Source of the DNA: Lachnospiraceae bacterium UBA3785 | GTDB taxonomy: Bacteria; Bacillota; Clostridia; Lachnospirales; Lachnospiraceae | Length of the DNA stretch: 15,935 bases | Reading direction: 5' to 3' | Assembly (NCBI GenBank): GCA_002369495.1 | Contig: DFFD01000152.1 | Span: forward strand, 1-15,935 | In this document: in pieces, positions 14,290 to 15,935 of the stretch | How the letters are laid out: every line of letters begins with the position of its first letter | How positions within the stretch are numbered: the stretch's first letter is position 1 | Program-made: the position numbers and the translations under genes | The notes under the pieces: model-generated | What the model saw: only the letters and a program-made list of their open reading frames with translations | What the model was told of the DNA's origin: nothing | Databases searched by the model: none

Positions 14290-15345
14290 ATGGAGACTGA
14301 GATACTGAAAATTGACAAAAATGCGCCCGACCCGGCGGCGATCGAGCGGGCGGGGCGCATTTTGAGAGAGGGCGGGCTGGTTGCATTTCCCACCGAGACG
14401 GTCTACGGGCTCGGAGGGAACGCGCTGCTTGCCGATGCATCAAGGAAAATATACGCGGCGAAGGGGAGACCTTCCGACAATCCCCTGATCGTCCACATCG
14501 CGGACATGGAGCATCTTCCTCCGATCGCCGCGGAAGTGCCGGAAAATGCCCTGAAACTCGCCGGTGCCTGCTGGCCGGGCCCGCTCACGATGATCTTCAA
14601 CAAGACCTCTCTTGTGCCGGACGAGACGAGCGGCGGCCTGCCCACGGTGGCGGTCCGGATGCCGAGCCATCCGGTCGCGGCGGCCCTGATCCGGGCGGCG
14701 GGCGGCTACATCGCCGCGCCGTCGGCCAACCTGTCCGGGCGGCCTTCCACGACGAAGGCGGAGCATGTGATCCGCGACCTTTCCGGCAGGATCGACATGA
14801 TCATCGACGGCGGGGACGCGGACATCGGGCTTGAGTCCACGATCGTGGATTTCACGGAGGATGTGCCGGTGATCCTGCGGCCGGGCTACTACAATCTTGC
14901 GATGCTCTCCGAGATACTCGGGGAGGTCCGGATCGATCCCGGGATCCTCGACGCGGCGGAGGAGAAGGGCGTCCGCCCGAAGGCTCCGGGCATGCGCTAC
15001 CGGCATTACGCGCCGAAAGCCCGTCTCGTGATCGTCGAGGGCGAGCCGGAGAAGGTCGTATCAAAGATCCAGGCGCTTGCGGACGCCGCGGCGCAGGAGG
15101 GAAAACGGACCGGCGTCATGGCTTCGGACGAGACCGCCGGGCGCTACCGCGCAGACGACGTGAAGGATCTCGGCAGCATCAGCCGGGACGAGGACATTGC
15201 CCGCGGGCTTTTCGACGCGCTCAGGCAGTTCGACGACGACGGGGTGGAGGTCATCTACTCGGAGGCATTTCTTACGCCCCGCATGGGCCAGGCGATCATG
15301 AACCGGCTCTTAAAGGCCGCCGGCCACGAAGTGATCTACGCATAA
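14290..15345 (+). CDS. ywlC: Threonylcarbamoyl-AMP synthase, Sua5/YwlC type
   Basis: Makes threonylcarbamoyl-AMP from threonine, bicarbonate and ATP, the first step of the t6A37 modification of ANN-decoding tRNAs; cytoplasmic. It is the long two-domain form (351 residues, Bacillus YwlC about 346). The YrdC-like domain has FPTETVYGLG (33-42), KGRPSDNPLIVHI (58-70), the TVAVRMPSHP strand and APSANLSGRPS. A linker carrying APGMRYRHYAP joins the C-terminal Sua5 domain, which ends with SEAFLTPRMGQAIMNRLLKAAG. The ATG at 14290 lies 7 bases after the DivIVA-like stop; an upstream in-frame TTG at 14218 would add 24 residues with no family counterpart. The ribosome binding site is weak (AGGAAAG, about 13 bases away), so translation may be coupled to the preceding gene. 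Confidence 0.95.
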   Translation: METEILKIDKNAPDPAAIERAGRILREGGLVAFPTETVYGLGGNALLADASRKIYAAKGRPSDNPLIVHIADMEHLPPIAAEVPENALKLAGACWPGPLTMIFNKTSLVPDETSGGLPTVAVRMPSHPVAAALIRAAGGYIAAPSANLSGRPSTTKAEHVIRDLSGRIDMIIDGGDADIGLESTIVDFTEDVPVILRPGYYNLAMLSEILGEVRIDPGILDAAEEKGVRPKAPGMRYRHYAPKARLVIVEGEPEKVVSKIQALADAAAQEGKRTGVMASDETAGRYRADDVKDLGSISRDEDIARGLFDALRQFDDDGVEVIYSEAFLTPRMGQAIMNRLLKAAGHEVIYA

Positions 15346-15364
15346 AACGGAAAATTTCCGTTTT
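15344..15364. terminator. Short palindrome between ywlC and upp, possible weak terminator
   Basis: A perfect 10+1+10 palindrome beginning in the ywlC stop codon, AAAACGGAAA against TTTCCGTTTT. The stem is AT-rich and the T-tail is only four bases, so termination would be partial at best. Confidence 0.4.
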
Positions 15365-15396
15365 GAATAAATATGGAGACAAGTAAGGAGGCAGTT

Positions 15397-15935
15397 ATGG
15401 GAAAGACATTCATTATGGATCATCCGCTTATTCAGCACAAGATCGGTATCTTACGCAGCACGGAGACCGGCACGAAGGATTTCCGCGAGCTCGTCGGCGA
15501 GATCGCGACGCTTGAGTGCTACGAGGCGACGAGGGATCTCGCGCTCGAGGAGTATCCGGTGGAGACCCCGATGGGCCACACGATCGGCAAGAGGCTGTCC
15601 GGTAAGAAGCTGGCGATCATTCCGATCCTGCGCGCAGGCCTCGGCATGGTTCCGGGCATGCAGACCCTGATCCCGTCGGCCAAGGTCGGCCACATCGGCC
15701 TTTACCGCGATCCGGCGACCCTGGCTCCGGTCGAATATTACTGCAAGCTCCCGGCCGACATCGAGGAGAGAGACGTTTTCGTGGTTGACCCGATGCTCGC
15801 GACCGGCGGCAGCGCGGTGGACGCGATCTCGCAGCTGAAGTCCCACGGCTGCCAGAACATCCGCTTCTTATGCATCATCGCCGCTCCGGAAGGCCTGAAA
15901 GCCCTTCAGGAGGCGCATCCGGACGTTGACATCGT
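15397..15935 (+). CDS. upp: Uracil phosphoribosyltransferase, 3' end outside window
   Basis: Salvages uracil to UMP with PRPP; cytoplasmic. The first 179 of about 209 residues are present and the frame stays open to the last base. Visible family features: the N-terminal [27 protein letters not shown], the LRAGLGMV segment, [21 protein letters not shown], and the PRPP-binding loop [12 protein letters not shown]. The start has AAGGAGG 6 bases before ATG. It follows ywlC by 51 bases; I see no PyrR-type attenuator, though the short palindrome at 15344-15364 lies in its leader. No truncation is evident other than the window edge. Confidence 0.97.
   Translation, partial: MGKTFIMDHPLIQHKIGILRSTETGTKDFRELVGEIATLECYEATRDLALEEYPVETPMGHTIGKRLSGKKLAIIPILRAGLGMVPGMQTLIPSAKVGHIGLYRDPATLAPVEYYCKLPADIEERDVFVVDPMLATGGSAVDAISQLKSHGCQNIRFLCIIAAPEGLKALQEAHPDVDI

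Noticed and set aside
13137..14393. A 418-codon minus-strand frame opposite the DivIVA-like gene
   Set aside because: It mirrors the repetitive Glu/Lys/Ala codons of the coiled coil, giving a leucine/arginine-rich product, and lacks a ribosome binding site.

Overview
The window is a GC-rich, gene-dense stretch of bacterial chromosome. It most resembles a Firmicute of the class Clostridia, probably Lachnospiraceae-like; this is an inference from gene content and protein style, not a search. Supporting signs are the Gram-positive AddAB nuclease, a MecA adaptor, a 2[4Fe-4S] clostridial ferredoxin, a DivIVA-like coiled-coil protein, a two-domain Sua5/YwlC protein, and strong AAGGAGG ribosome binding sites with sigma-A-type promoters. 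All genes run on the + strand except the ferredoxin and a small gene remnant.

Layout. (1) 1-4525: the 3' part of addB and complete addA, overlapping and co-translated, encode the double-strand-break repair helicase-nuclease. They end in an inverted-repeat element that probably also terminates transcription. (2) 4623-8430: promoter, prfB (release factor 2, assembled by a programmed +1 frameshift), hom (homoserine dehydrogenase) and an aspartate kinase, tightly spaced and closed by a strong hairpin terminator. This operon joins translation termination to aspartate-family amino acid synthesis. (3) 8430-9298: a remnant of a minus-strand gene, then a TraX-family membrane protein. (4) 9299-9680: a gene-free stretch with a possible small RNA, a palindromic repeat of the same family as the one after addA, and a terminator. 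(5) 9681-9851: a ferredoxin on the minus strand, divergent from mecA (10125-10922). (6) 10923-11443: a gene-free stretch with its own promoter, a run of hairpins and two tandem terminators, probably an unannotated structured RNA. (7) 11444-15935: a membrane-anchored GH18-type hydrolase, a DivIVA-like coiled-coil protein, the Sua5/YwlC tRNA threonylcarbamoylation enzyme and the start of upp (uracil phosphoribosyltransferase), which runs off the window.

The points most worth a second look are the prfB frameshift site, which carries UAA where UGA is usual; an in-frame internal start in the aspartate kinase that would yield a separate regulatory subunit; the candidate structured RNA at about 11048-11338; and two palindromic elements built on GGGACGGTTCTT. 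I found no CRISPR array, tRNA, rRNA, prophage or complete insertion sequence, and no defence system apart from the housekeeping AddAB.
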